This document shows, piece by piece, positions 35,651-36,199 of a stretch of DNA of 36,199 bases. Both the position numbers and the translations under genes were made by a program. Source of the DNA: Bacteroidia bacterium (GTDB lineage: Bacteria; Bacteroidota; Bacteroidia; Bacteroidales; Prolixibacteraceae); contig JANYKW010000170.1 of NCBI GenBank assembly GCA_025358025.1, positions 1 through 36,199 of the forward strand. The letters are read 5' to 3'. The first letter of the stretch is position 1. Each line of letters begins with the position of its first letter. The notes below the pieces were generated by a model. The model was given only the letters and a program-made list of their open reading frames with translations. It made no database searches and had not been told where the DNA came from.

Positions 35651-36199
35651 ATGAATACCAACAAACTAAAATCCTTCGCCCAAATAGCCCGACGCATCCT
35701 GATGGAAGGCGTATCACGAAGAATTACTTATTATGGTTTCGATGCCAAAGGAAAGGTGATTGACGAACCCATCCCGGTTGCAGGAGGTGTGATCATTCGT
35801 GAAGAAATTATCGACGATGCCACTGTTCCGGCAAAATGGCAAGCCTTGCGCACGGCCATTCAGCGGCATGGTGTGCAGGCCGTGATGGAAGAAGCAGCCT
35901 ACACCTGGTTTAACCGCCTGATGGCGATGCAGATTCTGGCAAAGAACAATTACGACCCTACCCAACTAGAATACGAGAGCGCCGGTTCGGTTACCCCGGT
36001 AATCCTGGCACGGGCAAGACGGGGCATGATTTCGTACCTCGGCCGCACCGAACAGAAACGGGTACAACCGTTGCTGGGCGATTACCAGAACGAACAAAAA
36101 GCGTTTGCTATTTTACTCACCGGCTATTGCCACCACCATCAGTTACTCAACCGCATTTTTGGACGGCTTGACGATTATACCGAGTTATTGCTTCCTGAC
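35651..36199 (+). CDS. pglX: BREX adenine-specific DNA methyltransferase PglX, N-terminal part (runs off window)
   Basis: An open frame of 183 codons from the ATG at 35651 to the end of the window with no stop. It begins MNTNKLKSFAQIARRILMEG and continues YYGFDAKGKVIDEP, then AYTWFNRLMAMQILA near residue 83, which matches the N terminus of type 1 BREX PglX. That protein is a large (about 1200-residue) N6-adenine methyltransferase that marks host DNA. The catalytic NPPY motif would lie beyond the window. The 144 bases before the start show no gene. Expected next genes are pglZ and brxL. Confidence 0.9.
   Translation, partial: MNTNKLKSFAQIARRILMEGVSRRITYYGFDAKGKVIDEPIPVAGGVIIREEIIDDATVPAKWQALRTAIQRHGVQAVMEEAAYTWFNRLMAMQILAKNNYDPTQLEYESAGSVTPVILARARRGMISYLGRTEQKRVQPLLGDYQNEQKAFAILLTGYCHHHQLLNRIFGRLDDYTELLLPD

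Overview
The window looks like a chromosomal segment of a Bacteroidota bacterium (Bacteroidales/Marinilabiliales-like). The reasons are moderate-to-low G+C, almost no Shine-Dalgarno sequences before good starts, a few TAnnTTTG-type -7 boxes, a two-gene LysO transporter, DUF4369/TlpA and DUF4097-type envelope proteins, and short tandem intergenic repeats. No rRNA, tRNA or CRISPR array was seen. Family assignments come from reading motifs; no database search was run.

Region 1 (1-19.7 kb) is ordinary core and metabolic DNA. It holds a nucleoside:H+ symporter, a fused ADP-forming acyl-CoA synthetase, a YgiQ-type radical SAM protein, rhamnulokinase, two tandem outer-membrane-barrel-like paralogues, a split LysO lysine exporter, a hotdog thioesterase overlapping an AddA-like helicase-nuclease, an ECF sigma / putative anti-sigma / DUF4097-like module, and a TlpA-type thioredoxin. 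A secreted GH29 fucosidase and a sialate O-acetylesterase follow.

Region 2 (19.8-24.0 kb, minus strand) is a compact four-gene operon, kdnA-kdnB-kdsA-transaldolase/CBS, closed by a clear intrinsic terminator. KdsA makes Kdo-8-phosphate, and KdnB plus KdnA oxidise and then aminate C8 of Kdo to give 8-amino-Kdo (Kdo8N) for lipopolysaccharide. The fourth protein is an FSA/TalC-like transaldolase joined to a CBS pair that resembles the CBS tail of arabinose-5-phosphate isomerase KdsD. It is a candidate alternative, feedback-regulated source of the KdsA substrate, and is one of the two most interesting items here.

Region 3 (about 24.4-28.7 kb, plus strand) looks like the replication module of a mobile or plasmid-like element. 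It has an SF3/DUF927-like helicase, an ordered cluster of GGTTTACA iteron-like repeats, a primase with CHC2-like and Toprim parts but no zinc ligands, and a small HTH-like protein. Inverted repeats lie on both sides. No integrase or relaxase is visible.

Region 4 (28.7 kb to the end) is the first part of a type 1 BREX phage-defence locus: brxA, brxB, brxC, a Schlafen-AlbA_2/ATPase protein inserted as an extra gene, and the 5' part of pglX running off the window. pglZ and brxL would be expected just beyond the end. Its position directly after the replication module suggests BREX cargo on a mobile element.
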